Source: Saprospiraceae bacterium
Lineage (GTDB): Bacteria > Bacteroidota > Bacteroidia > Chitinophagales > Saprospiraceae
Direction of reading: 5' to 3'
Assembly: GCA_019187225.1 (NCBI GenBank)
Contig: JABAQQ010000041.1
Coordinates: forward strand, 81,968-145,967
Length of the DNA: 64,000 nucleotides
The position numbers were made by a program, and so were the translations under genes. Shown one piece after another: positions 44,985 to 53,414 of this stretch. The first letter of the stretch is position 1, and every line of letters starts with the position of its first letter. Below the pieces are notes generated by a model. That model worked only from the letters and a program-made list of their open reading frames with translations, made no database searches and was not told where the DNA came from.

Positions 44985-45039
44985 ACGTGAAGAGGGGGTT
45001 AAAGTTCTTTTAAAAAAGGCTGCCCGGGCGTGACGAGTT

Positions 45040-45071
45040 TTTGATTTTCGGTTTTAAGGGTACTACTTTTG
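45040..45071 (+). promoter_or_regulatory. Consensus Bacteroidota promoter of the thioredoxin-like gene
   Basis: TTTG at 45040-45043, a 20-bp spacer and TACTTTTG at 45064-45071 match the -33/-7 consensus closely. Transcription would begin at about 45078, 26 nt before the ATG at 45104. This is the clearest promoter in the window. Confidence 0.7.
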
Positions 45072-45103
45072 TTTTCTCATAATCAAAACTGAAAGTTTCC
45101 GCT

Positions 45104-45970
45104 ATGCGCAAGCTCATCGTGATTTGTATAATCGCCCTTCTGGTCGGCCCGGCGTCGGCGCAGACAGCACCCCGGTCGAACACGCAGACCGGTGCTGCCA
45201 AGACCAGTCTGACGCCATCGGCAGCGGGCCAGCGCAGCAATAGTTCGAACAGCCGTTCGAGTACCCCATCCGATATCAAAGCCGCCAAAAACTCTGCCAG
45301 CAACAATGCCGCCAGCCGCACTTCGCAACTGCCTGCTCAAAGCCGCAGCCCACAATTGCAAAATACATCTTCGACTACCCGGACTTCCACCACCCGGCCT
45401 TCTTTGAATCAAAACGCAACGGGCACGACGAATACGACAACTGCGCGCAATATCAGCAATAATGTCAAAAAAGCTCCTGAAGTTAAAGTCGCCGTAAATC
45501 CAGTCAGGGTCAAATGGATGACGCTGGAAGAAGCCCTGGAAAAAAGCAAAACCGACAAGCGCAAAATCTTTGTGGATGTATATACCGATTGGTGTGGCTG
45601 GTGCAAACGTATGGATTCCACCACTTTTATGAATCCTGCTGTCGCCCAATACCTCAACGAGCATTACTATCCGGTGAAATTCAACGCCGAACAGCAGAAG
45701 GACATCGTTTACAAAGACAAAACTTACCAGTTTAAAAAGAACGGCGCACGCGGGTATCATGAACTCGCAGCTGCCTGGCTCAACAACCGGCTGAGTTACC
45801 CTACTACGGTCTTTCTGGATGAGAACCAGGGTGTTATTCAACCATTGCCCGGTTATCAGGATGCAGCCAAGATGGAAGCGGTGCTGAATTACTTTGGTAC
45901 CGACAGTCATAAAAAAACGCCGTGGGAATCGTACCAGAAGAATTTTAACAACAGCGGTACCGGGCAGTAG
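45104..45970 (+). CDS. Secreted thioredoxin-family protein with a long Ser/Thr/Asn-rich linker
   Basis: A signal peptide (1-20) is followed by about 105 residues of low-complexity Ser/Thr/Asn/Gln sequence. A thioredoxin-fold domain follows, with the redox motif CGWC (164-167) in DVYTDWCGWCKRMDSTTF and the cis-Pro region LSYPTTVFLD. The domain resembles DUF255/thioredoxin_7 proteins. It probably acts as a periplasmic or surface disulfide reductase tethered by the flexible linker. A strong promoter lies at 45040-45071. It may be single-gene. Confidence 0.87.
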   Translation: MRKLIVICIIALLVGPASAQTAPRSNTQTGAAKTSLTPSAAGQRSNSSNSRSSTPSDIKAAKNSASNNAASRTSQLPAQSRSPQLQNTSSTTRTSTTRPSLNQNATGTTNTTTARNISNNVKKAPEVKVAVNPVRVKWMTLEEALEKSKTDKRKIFVDVYTDWCGWCKRMDSTTFMNPAVAQYLNEHYYPVKFNAEQQKDIVYKDKTYQFKKNGARGYHELAAAWLNNRLSYPTTVFLDENQGVIQPLPGYQDAAKMEAVLNYFGTDSHKKTPWESYQKNFNNSGTGQ

Positions 45971-46020
45971 CGGAATTTTCTTTTTTGTTAAATCATTTCT
46001 ACCACCGGCAAAATTCCTTC

Positions 46021-46215
46021 TTACACATCCGTTTTATTCTCTTCGGGCTTCGGCTTTGGCCGCTGCTCTTTCGGAGAACGGCTGGCTTCTTTCAACGCCC
46101 TGTCAATCATCCATTCCAGTTGCCCGTTCACACTGCGAAACTCGTCGGCAGCCCACTTTTCGAGCGCTGCGTAAGTAGGTTCATCTATGCGCAGAACGAA
46201 TGATTTTTTTGCCAT
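46021..46215 (-). CDS. Arc/RHH-like small DNA-binding protein
   Basis: This is a 64-residue protein with the ribbon-helix-helix pattern KKSFVLRIDEPTYAALEKWA followed by ADEFRSVNGQLEWMIDRAL, then a Pro/Lys-rich tail. It resembles the Arc-like or HicB-antitoxin-like proteins commonly found beside SPFH-protein genes. No toxin is adjacent, so a toxin-antitoxin role is not supported. It lies downstream of the SPFH gene on the same strand, with the 54-bp palindrome 14 bp upstream of its start. Confidence 0.78.
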   Translation of the reverse strand: MAKKSFVLRIDEPTYAALEKWAADEFRSVNGQLEWMIDRALKEASRSPKEQRPKPKPEENKTDV

Positions 46216-46228
46216 AGTTTGCGAGGGG

Positions 46229-46282
46229 AATGGCTTTGGGCGGCCAGGCGAAAAACTTTTCGCCTGGCCGCCCAAAGCCATT
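46229..46282. repeat. 54-bp palindrome with 26-bp perfect arms
   Basis: AATGGCTTTGGGCGGCCAGG and the next 6 bases (46229-46254) are perfectly complementary to 46257-46282, with only AC at the centre. It lies between the SPFH gene and the RHH gene and would form an extremely stable hairpin in the mRNA just upstream of the RHH start codon. No T tract follows on either strand. Confidence 0.85.
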
Positions 46283-46391
46283 CACAGTTTAAAAAGTTGA
46301 GTGAATGGTTTGCTATAATATTGAAAATGAAATTTTTACAGGGAGATTAAGAAAACACCCCTGAATCTCCCTGTAGTCCTTTCATTTCCTT

Positions 46392-47243
46392 TTAGGGGTG
46401 CAGCGTTCCTGTATTCAGTACCGGCTGCGCGTTTTTATCGCCGCACAACACGACCAGCAAGTTGCTCACCATAGCGGCCTTTTTCTCCTCGTCGAGTTCG
46501 ATGATCTGTTTGCGCGACAGGTGCTCGAGCGCCATTTCAACCATACCAACGGCGCCTTCTACAATTTTGCTGCGGGCTGCCACGATGGCGGTGGCTTGCT
46601 GGCGTTGCAGCATGGCGTGTGCGATTTCGGTGGCGTATGCCAGATTATTGATGCGCGCTTCGATCACTTCGATGCCGGCCAGTTGCAGCCGCTCGCTGAT
46701 CTCGCTTGCCAGTTGGTGGTTGACTTCGTCCGAGTTGGCCCGCAAGGTGACGAGTGCGTCTTCGTCCTCCAGGTTGTCGTAGCTGAACATGCCTGCCAGT
46801 TTGCGGATAGCGGCTTCGCTTTGGATTTTTACAAAATCCGGATAATTCTCCACGGCAAAAGCTGCTTTGAACGTGTCCTTCACGCGGTAGGCTACCACCG
46901 CACCGATCATGATCGGATTGCCCTGTTTGTCATTGACCTTGATGGTTGGCACATCGAGCGTGACTGCCCGTAGCGACACTTTTTTCTTGGTATAAAAAGG
47001 ATTGGCGTAGAAAAAGCCGCTTTCCCTGATGGTGCCGACGTACTCGCCGAACAAATTCAAGACCCGGCTGCTGTTGGGTTCGATGGCGATGAATCCCGGT
47101 GCAATAAATGCAATATCGAGTACTAAAATGATGATGCCAGGAACGATCTGTCTGGTTACCAACAGCGCGATACCTGCTGCCAACAGTAAGAAGAACAACG
47201 CGAGCATCATCCAGCCGGATGTAGGTTTAATTGTTTTTTCCAT
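46392..47243 (-). CDS. SPFH/Band 7 domain membrane protein
   Basis: The ATG at 47243 (MEKTIKPTSGWM) is the family start. A helical hairpin of two hydrophobic stretches (about 10-28 and 32-50) anchors the protein. The SPFH domain follows (PNSSRVLNLFGEYVGTIRES, VNDKQGNPIMIGAVVAYRV), then the helical tail (LASEISERLQLAGIEVIEAR, QRQQATAIVAARSKIVEGAV). At 283 residues it is a standard prokaryotic stomatin relative that organises membrane microdomains. It is adjacent to the small RHH gene, a conserved pairing in several phyla. Confidence 0.9.
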   Translation of the reverse strand: MEKTIKPTSGWMMLALFFLLLAAGIALLVTRQIVPGIIILVLDIAFIAPGFIAIEPNSSRVLNLFGEYVGTIRESGFFYANPFYTKKKVSLRAVTLDVPTIKVNDKQGNPIMIGAVVAYRVKDTFKAAFAVENYPDFVKIQSEAAIRKLAGMFSYDNLEDEDALVTLRANSDEVNHQLASEISERLQLAGIEVIEARINNLAYATEIAHAMLQRQQATAIVAARSKIVEGAVGMVEMALEHLSRKQIIELDEEKKAAMVSNLLVVLCGDKNAQPVLNTGTLHP

Positions 47244-47443
47244 GACTCCGAATTGATTTTGATGTGATATTAATTTGATAGCAAAGATAATCACATTGAA
47301 TCGGATTTGTCAAGAGGTAAACAGGAAAAAAACGGAGAACACCCTCATCCCGACGACCAAAATGTGGGAACAGGCGACGGACGGCAATGCCGTTTCTGCC
47401 AGCAGAAAATAAAAATGAAAGAAAGAAGATGCGATGGGCGGTA

Positions 47444-48361
47444 TCAGATCTTTGCGGTAAAGGACTCGAACCACTTTTTCAACACAGTCTTTTCCGAAAG
47501 ATATTCAAAAGCGAGGTAGGAAACCACCGCAACTGCCCCGCCCAACAAGACGTCAATAAAATAGTGGTGCCTCGAATATACCGCAGCAAACCAGACGCCC
47601 GCGGTAAAAATGGCAAACACGGTATTCAGCCATACCTTTTTCAAACGCCAGCCATAGAGCAGGCACAATACCGGGTAAGCGGAATGGAGCGAAGGAATAG
47701 CGGCAAAGACATTGGCGTTTTTCTGGTACATCCCGGCGAAGAGTGGGAGTCCGAGTAATTTATCGAATTCGAGCAGACCGGCGGCATTGCCCGGTGTGCC
47801 GTGTATCACTTCGAAGCCATATTGCTCCACATACCAGGGCGGTGCAGCCGGGTAGAGGTAGTAGATACAAAAACCAACGATATTGGTAAATACGAACGCA
47901 TAGGAGAACTTGAGAAACAGCAACTTATCGTTGCGCAGCAGCCAAAAGGCGAACAGCAGCGGGATCGGTACCCAGTTGAGGTAGAACAATCCTGACAGGA
48001 TATCCCAAAATGGCGTATGGTGGATTTTAAAATACTCGTTCCAGGTGAGACGACCATCCGGCGTATTCAAGCCGAACCAGTTTTTTTCAAAGTAATAGGG
48101 TTCGGCCACGTGTATGGGATTGACCTCGTAGTTCGGTACCACGCGCATCGAGTCGTATATGATCCAGTAAGCGATAAAAACACCAAATGCCAGCACAAAC
48201 TTCCTGGTTGTGGCGTGTACGTAATATAGCAAAAGGATCATCAAATAAAGGAACAGATGCTCCACTCGCCAACCTACAAAATACCAAAACCACGCAAAAT
48301 AGGCCGCCGAGCCTGCAAAAAGAGTCGAAAAATGCCTGAAATCAAGGGATAAATTTCTCAT
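47444..48361 (-). CDS. PAP2-superfamily inositol phosphorylceramide synthase-like enzyme
   Basis: A multi-pass membrane protein of 305 residues from the ATG at 48361. The PAP2 catalytic motifs are PSLHS (223-227, His226) and SRHHYFIDVLLG (His265/His266 and Asp270). The layout matches AUR1/inositolphosphotransferase-type enzymes, which move phosphoinositol from phosphatidylinositol onto ceramide. Context supports this: it ends the cluster containing PIP synthase, MIPS, PgpA and the ceramide genes, and its start overlaps the end of DUF4833 by 20 bp. A plain phosphatase of the PAP2 type is the alternative. Confidence 0.82.
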   Translation of the reverse strand: MRNLSLDFRHFSTLFAGSAAYFAWFWYFVGWRVEHLFLYLMILLLYYVHATTRKFVLAFGVFIAYWIIYDSMRVVPNYEVNPIHVAEPYYFEKNWFGLNTPDGRLTWNEYFKIHHTPFWDILSGLFYLNWVPIPLLFAFWLLRNDKLLFLKFSYAFVFTNIVGFCIYYLYPAAPPWYVEQYGFEVIHGTPGNAAGLLEFDKLLGLPLFAGMYQKNANVFAAIPSLHSAYPVLCLLYGWRLKKVWLNTVFAIFTAGVWFAAVYSRHHYFIDVLLGGAVAVVSYLAFEYLSEKTVLKKWFESFTAKI

Positions 48362-48878
48362 ATACGGCTGCGCCGGTATTCGGATCCTTACCCCAAAGTT
48401 CCACATATTCCACTTTCGGGGCAAGCGTAAAAGTGGTGCTTTTATCTATTTTCACGAAGATGCGGTCCAGTTTCATTCTCCGGCCGTTCACATCGAGCGT
48501 TACATAGGGCTTGCCGTGCGCATCAAATGCAAGACGCAGTTTTTTCTTAGAGTAACTGACCAAGTGAATTTCATATTCATTGGTGCCGTCTACTTTCCTC
48601 GATTTTACACCGTATGCAAAGGTGCGCTGCATATAGTTCAAACCTGCAGTGCCGCCGCCATCAGCGTAGCGAAGCCAGTAAATATTCACCGGATCGCTGG
48701 CCTTGAAAGTTTTATCACCCGATACGTTGGCGTCATAAATAATGGTGTTGGTATTGCCGGTCCGCTGGATGTAAAACAACCGGTTGAGACCATCCGGCGG
48801 GGTCGGATAAGAGTCCTGAGCAGCCATTCCAAAGGCCGACAGGCAAAAAAGCAATAGATGTGTTAAACGCTTGTTCAT
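48342..48878 (-). CDS. DUF4833 secreted protein of the inositol-lipid cluster
   Basis: A signal peptide (MNKRLTHLLLFCLSAFGMAA) is followed by about 155 residues of beta-rich sequence fitting DUF4833 (RLFYIQRTGNTNTIIYDA, PVNIYWLRYADGGG, RTFAYGVKSRK). The function of the family is unknown; homologues are found next to CDP-alcohol phosphatidyltransferase genes in Bacteroidota. The 20-bp overlap with the PAP2 gene downstream means the two are translationally coupled, which suggests a periplasmic partner of the lipid-headgroup transferase. Confidence 0.78.
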   Translation of the reverse strand: MNKRLTHLLLFCLSAFGMAAQDSYPTPPDGLNRLFYIQRTGNTNTIIYDANVSGDKTFKASDPVNIYWLRYADGGGTAGLNYMQRTFAYGVKSRKVDGTNEYEIHLVSYSKKKLRLAFDAHGKPYVTLDVNGRRMKLDRIFVKIDKSTTFTLAPKVEYVELWGKDPNTGAAVYEKFIP

Positions 48879-48979
48879 TTCAATTGAAGCCTTGAAGTCT
48901 TAATAAATAATGATTTGATTGAAGCATTCCGGGCTTTATTTCTCAAGATTTTGTAGACGAGGCGTTTGCAAAAAAGGTT

Positions 48980-49684
48980 TCAGTTGCCCTCCAGTTTGTC
49001 GAGTACCGCTTTGGATTCCCGCAGACGTTGAATGGCCGTCCAGTTGGTCAATACGGCGAGTATAAAAATGGGGAAAGTGAACAGGGTGATGTTCTCAAAT
49101 ATGGGAAAGGTGGTATCGGGTATAGTATATTTAAACTGACCGGTGTAATCAGCCAGCAAGCCGCACACAACTGCTGAAATGCCGACGAGCAGGATGCGTT
49201 CGGGGCGCTGCATCAGGCCGCCTTTACATTCGATACCCAATCCTTCGGCGCGCGCGCGCACATAACTCACCATAATGGAACCAATCATGGCGATAAATGC
49301 GAACAAAGAACTCAGGAAATAATTTTGCGCCACGAGATAATAACAAATACCGAGAAACATGGCCAATTCGCTGTAGCGATCGAGCACCGAGTCGTACAGC
49401 GCGCCGAATTTGCTTTCCATTTTTCCCACCCGCGCCAACCGGCCGTCAATCATATCGAACAAACCGCCGAAGAGGATGATCGCGCCACCCCAGCCTACAT
49501 AGCGCAGGTCGGTGCGTGGTTCTCTGCCACCTATAATAAACACGGCGGTCGCCCCTACGTTGATGATAAAACCGATGGTCGTCACCGCGTTGGGCGTGAT
49601 CCCGGCTTTCAGGAGAAGATTGATAAAAGGATTAATAATCCTGTAAACCAGGGGCTGGCCAACTTCTTTCAGAAAATTCGACAT
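48980..49684 (-). CDS. CDP-alcohol phosphatidyltransferase, probable phosphatidylinositol-phosphate synthase
   Basis: The CDP-alcohol phosphotransferase signature is intact: DMIDGRLAR (Asp77, Asp80, Gly81, Ala84, Arg85), then Gly94, Asp98 and the catalytic Asp102 in FGALYDSVLDRYSE. Six membrane helices are predicted; 234 residues is slightly longer than PgsA. In prokaryotes the inositol-specific enzymes join CDP-diacylglycerol with inositol 1-phosphate to give phosphatidylinositol phosphate. Proximity to MIPS and a PgpA-like phosphatase supports this over PgsA. Confidence 0.85.
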   Translation of the reverse strand: MSNFLKEVGQPLVYRIINPFINLLLKAGITPNAVTTIGFIINVGATAVFIIGGREPRTDLRYVGWGGAIILFGGLFDMIDGRLARVGKMESKFGALYDSVLDRYSELAMFLGICYYLVAQNYFLSSLFAFIAMIGSIMVSYVRARAEGLGIECKGGLMQRPERILLVGISAVVCGLLADYTGQFKYTIPDTTFPIFENITLFTFPIFILAVLTNWTAIQRLRESKAVLDKLEGN

Positions 49685-49811
49685 GACACACGCAATTGAA
49701 TGGTTAATTGAACAAGGATTTGGGGGTGTGTCTCAAAAGTAAAAAACTCACAAATACCACATTACATTCATACGGTTCAAAAAATACCGGCTTCGCCCTC
49801 ATCTACCACCC

Positions 49812-52376
49812 TCAGAACTCCAGCTTGAACCGCATGCGGACGCCCATTTTCGAAATACCGGGGTTGTTGGTATAGGTAAGCCTGCGCACAACGTCAATGC
49901 GAACGAATTTGAAAATATTGGCAATGCCGGCGCTCGCTTCGATATAGGGTTGTTTGTCGAGCGTATAAGTAATGTTGTTACCGTCTTTGTCCACCGGGAA
50001 GATCAGAAGGCCGTTTTCCGGGCCAGGCCGGTTTTTATCGTCCAAACCACCCCAGAGCACTTTGGCGGTCACTACTTCGCGCCATTTCAATTTTTTCAGC
50101 AAGGGTACGCGGTTGAAAAAGAATCCGCCAAAATTGTGGAAGATATTGACGGACACATATTTGTCGCTGATAAATTCGAGGAAGTTCATCAGGTTGTACG
50201 ATTCCAGCTGGTAAGCGTAAGTCTGGTTGGCGCGGTGCGCGATCAGCAAAGGGTAGGGTACCTGGCCGAAAACGCGTCCGGCTTCTACAATCCCGATGGA
50301 CCAACCGAGTGGCGAGAGGAAAAAACCTTTCGTTATTTTGGCCGTCACCCTTTGGTAATTGTATCCGCTGCCGAGCACACCTTTCACGCCGGCACTGTAA
50401 TCGAGATTAAAAATCGGGTATTTGGTCAGAAATGGCGTGCGGTAAGTAGAGCCCTGGTAGAACTTTTCATTCGGTGCATACCGAAAACCCGCGCTCAATT
50501 CGGTCGTATTCACCTGCTCCTGGAAAAACAGGCCGTCCTGCACTTCGTAATCGAATTTTAAAACACCGCCCGGCTCGTAGCGGATATTTTTGGCCGAAAA
50601 TGAATAGGTAATGCCGTCCTGATTTTCCTTGAGGTACTCAGCGCTGGCTGTTTTTGTATAAAACATTTTATCGTTCACCCCGCGCTTGAAGGATAGAAAA
50701 AAGTTGTCCTCCTGTACGAAACTCAGGTTTTGACCAGGAATTTTTACATCGTCCTGATACCAGATTTTCAACTGATTGAGGGGGTAGCGAAGCGTCTGAG
50801 CGGTGCCGAAATTATAATACACTGCGCCATAGCCCTTCCAGGTTTTATCTTTAAAGCCATAAGCGGCATAGGTTTCGAGCAGGAGCCGTTTGCTGAATTT
50901 CAGATTGGTACGTCCGCCCAGGCGCGCGCGAAATCCTTCCACCTGGTTGAAGCTGTAAAAGGTGTTGGCAGGACCGATATCAAAACCGCCGACCGGCGTG
51001 TAACCTTCAAACAAAAATCTCACACCGCCCATGAAGCGCCGGAATGGTTTGAAATTATTGAGGCTGTCCACCATTTTGTAGATGCCCTGCTCCCGCGCCG
51101 AAAGCGTGTCGTGGCGGTTGGCCGACCAGAAAGACTCGTCGCGCATGTCGGCGCCGGGATCTCTGAACTGTTTCACATTGGTGCGGAACAGCGTGTCGGA
51201 CAAAACTTCATTGATGCGATAATTGTGATAAGTGGTGATTTTTCTGCCGAGAAATGAGCGGGCATTGCTGTTCTGGGTAATGCCGAAATCCATAAATATT
51301 TCATCCTTCATCAGCATCAGACCGCGCCCGGCGCCGGGTGTTTCCACCCAATCGAATTCCTGGTTGATCTGCATTTCGTTGACCCAGTTCAGATTGGCAT
51401 CTTTCGGGATGCCGACTTCTATTTTCCGAACGGCGTAGGTGCTGTCCAGTGCAACCCACATATAACCCATAAAGCCCAGGTCGCTTTTCTGGCGCGGCGC
51501 AAAATACATATGTACGCACGGCGTGTCCATCAACTTTACCGTGTCGAGGATATAAAAACGGTAGAGGGTAGGTGAAAAAGGGGCCAGAGGGCTTACAAAA
51601 TCCATCGTCACGAGATTGATGGCGTTTTTGTAAAAATCTACGTCCTGGTAAATATTCTCAATAGAACTGGACAGCCCCTGATTGTCCAGATAACCCGGAA
51701 GGGTGGAATTGCGCTCTCCTCTGATGTATTCTTTTTCCGATTGAGGCGATTTGCGGTAATAAACATCCGAGATCGTTTCCCGCAGGAAAAAGGGCAGGCT
51801 GACATCGCCCGTCACGCGGTTGGTGTCCACGTTGTCGAAAATGAAGTTAATGCGGCGGAAAAGAATGTTGTTTTTCATCTTATCCGTCACGTTGTTCAGC
51901 GCAAATTGCACTTTCTCGTACTTTTCATAATTATAAAAATCGTGCGCCTCTTTGCGGTTGCGGTCTTTGTTTTCGATAACTTTTCGGATAAGCTCCACTG
52001 CCGGATTGTCTTTGTTGCGGTATTTTCCTGATTTCACGACCACTTCTTTCAGGTCAGTTCCCGACTCCTGCATTCGGACTGTGAGTTCGGTTACTCTCCC
52101 CGGATTGATCCTGATCGTCACAGGGTTGTAACCCACGAGGGTGATGGTTACGGTGGTAACCGGTTCGTGTGTTTGTACGCTGAAATTACCGTTGATATCC
52201 GAAATAGTACCGAGATTGGTACCGTCAAATTTTATGGTAGCGTATGGCATTGCTTCCTCGGTAGCCGCATCCACGACGCGACCCCGCACTTCTGTGAGGG
52301 CTTGACCGAAAGCAACAAATTGCATTGCGGCGAAAAGGCCGATGAGCCAAAGCCGCAATCCGGGTTTTGTGTTCAT
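49812..52376 (-). CDS. DUF5686 outer-membrane protein with carboxypeptidase-like regulatory domain
   Basis: From the ATG at 52376 a signal peptide (MNTKPGLRLWLIGLFAAMQF) precedes a CarboxypepD_reg-like domain (VRGRVVDAATEEAMPYATIK, ISDINGNFSVQ). Then comes the DUF5686 region (VELIRKVIENKDRNRKEAHD, YNYEKYEKVQFAL) and a predicted beta-barrel ending in MRFKLEF. At 854 residues it has the usual length. It is in the outer membrane, role unknown. A longer start at 52421 is possible. It sits in the middle of the lipid cluster, between GtrA and PIP synthase, and may be a surface transporter or assembly factor for the lipid, but this is speculation. Confidence 0.85.
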   Translation of the reverse strand: MNTKPGLRLWLIGLFAAMQFVAFGQALTEVRGRVVDAATEEAMPYATIKFDGTNLGTISDINGNFSVQTHEPVTTVTITLVGYNPVTIRINPGRVTELTVRMQESGTDLKEVVVKSGKYRNKDNPAVELIRKVIENKDRNRKEAHDFYNYEKYEKVQFALNNVTDKMKNNILFRRINFIFDNVDTNRVTGDVSLPFFLRETISDVYYRKSPQSEKEYIRGERNSTLPGYLDNQGLSSSIENIYQDVDFYKNAINLVTMDFVSPLAPFSPTLYRFYILDTVKLMDTPCVHMYFAPRQKSDLGFMGYMWVALDSTYAVRKIEVGIPKDANLNWVNEMQINQEFDWVETPGAGRGLMLMKDEIFMDFGITQNSNARSFLGRKITTYHNYRINEVLSDTLFRTNVKQFRDPGADMRDESFWSANRHDTLSAREQGIYKMVDSLNNFKPFRRFMGGVRFLFEGYTPVGGFDIGPANTFYSFNQVEGFRARLGGRTNLKFSKRLLLETYAAYGFKDKTWKGYGAVYYNFGTAQTLRYPLNQLKIWYQDDVKIPGQNLSFVQEDNFFLSFKRGVNDKMFYTKTASAEYLKENQDGITYSFSAKNIRYEPGGVLKFDYEVQDGLFFQEQVNTTELSAGFRYAPNEKFYQGSTYRTPFLTKYPIFNLDYSAGVKGVLGSGYNYQRVTAKITKGFFLSPLGWSIGIVEAGRVFGQVPYPLLIAHRANQTYAYQLESYNLMNFLEFISDKYVSVNIFHNFGGFFFNRVPLLKKLKWREVVTAKVLWGGLDDKNRPGPENGLLIFPVDKDGNNITYTLDKQPYIEASAGIANIFKFVRIDVVRRLTYTNNPGISKMGVRMRFKLEF

Positions 52377-52438
52377 TGCATGAGTTTTGCCAAAAAGATT
52401 GAAAAGAAAAAGCATTTTCATTTTGGTGGATTGGAGGC

Positions 52439-52915
52439 TTATTTGAATACAATTGTTTTATTGAATAAAAAGCCAAAAAGCCACACCGAAGTGGCCGTTA
52501 ATATCCGCGCCGGCCAGGGCTCCATACCTCCTGCACTATTTAACAACCAGACGCCACCGGCGTTCAATCCCAAACCGATGAATATTCCCATGACGTATTT
52601 CATTCTCAAAACGTTCCCGTCCCGATTTTTTGAATGGCTGAATACCCAGTTGCGGTGCAATAAAAATGCCACCACAGAACCCACCGACCGCCCTAAAATG
52701 GTCGCAGGCACGGGAGTACTTTCTAAAATGGTCAATGCGATATGAAAAGCCGTGAAGTCAGCCGATGTTGCAGCAATGGATGCGGAACCGTATTTGCCCA
52801 GCAACAGAAACCTGCCCAATTTGTTGGCGCCCGGTTGATCCCGGCCGGATTCGTCATCTGCCGGAATGACGGCCGGAGTGAATAAGGCCGGCCGTTTCGT
52901 ACGTATGCGTTTCAA
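52439..52915 (-). CDS. GtrA-like membrane protein
   Basis: This 158-residue protein has four predicted membrane helices fitting GtrA (KYGSASIAATSADFTAFHI, VGSVVAFLLHRNWVFSHSK, SVWLFGFLFNKTIVFK). GtrA proteins are thought to flip lipid-linked sugars across the inner membrane. The only suitable start is a TTG at 52915, two bases after the stop of the PgpA-like gene, implying translational coupling. Its place here suggests a role in moving an inositol lipid or its glycosylated form. Confidence 0.82.
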   Translation of the reverse strand: MKRIRTKRPALFTPAVIPADDESGRDQPGANKLGRFLLLGKYGSASIAATSADFTAFHIALTILESTPVPATILGRSVGSVVAFLLHRNWVFSHSKNRDGNVLRMKYVMGIFIGLGLNAGGVWLLNSAGGMEPWPARILTATSVWLFGFLFNKTIVFK

Positions 52916-52917
52916 AA

Positions 52918-53382
52918 TCAGCTCAGGTTAAAGTACAGGTTGACAATTTGCAGTGCGATGTTGGCATAAACCCCTGCCAGTACGTCGTCGAGCACTACTC
53001 CCCATCCCCCTGGGATTGCTTCCAGGCGGCGCACTCCCAGGGGTTTGACAATATCGAAAAAACGAAAGAACAAAAACCCAAATGCGATGTTGCCAAGGGT
53101 CAGCGGATTACCGACCAACGTCAGCCACATACCGACCATTTCATCGGCTACGACGTGGCTGGGGTCTTCTCCCCACTCATCGGCGAACATGTCCACTGCT
53201 TTGGCGCAAATGAAACTGAACAAAATGGCCACTAAAATCAGCGTCAATCTTGCCCAAAAAGAATCCACCCACATCAAAGGCGCAGCCATCAACGCCGCCA
53301 ATGCCGCGCCCCAAGTGCCGGGCGCGACCGGAAGTTTGCCTGCACCAAAGCCTATGGCGATGATCTGGTAGAACTTGCTCAT
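52918..53382 (-). CDS. Phosphatidylglycerophosphatase A family protein, probable PIP phosphatase
   Basis: PgpA-family motifs are present: GAGKLPVAPGTWG (13-25), DPSHVVADEMVG (73-84) and LDDVLAGVYAN (131-141). Four membrane helices. PgpA enzymes dephosphorylate phosphatidylglycerophosphate; in inositol-lipid clusters the same fold converts phosphatidylinositol phosphate to phosphatidylinositol. Context (MIPS 32 bp upstream, GtrA 2 bp downstream) favours the latter, but a housekeeping PgpA function is possible. Confidence 0.87.
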   Translation of the reverse strand: MSKFYQIIAIGFGAGKLPVAPGTWGAALAALMAAPLMWVDSFWARLTLILVAILFSFICAKAVDMFADEWGEDPSHVVADEMVGMWLTLVGNPLTLGNIAFGFLFFRFFDIVKPLGVRRLEAIPGGWGVVLDDVLAGVYANIALQIVNLYFNLS

Positions 53383-53414
53383 TGTAAATCAAAAGACAAA
53401 TCTGCGTTTGCGCA

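Noticed and set aside
46021-46215. HicB-type toxin-antitoxin module
   Set aside because: No toxin gene lies on either side; the neighbour is an SPFH protein.
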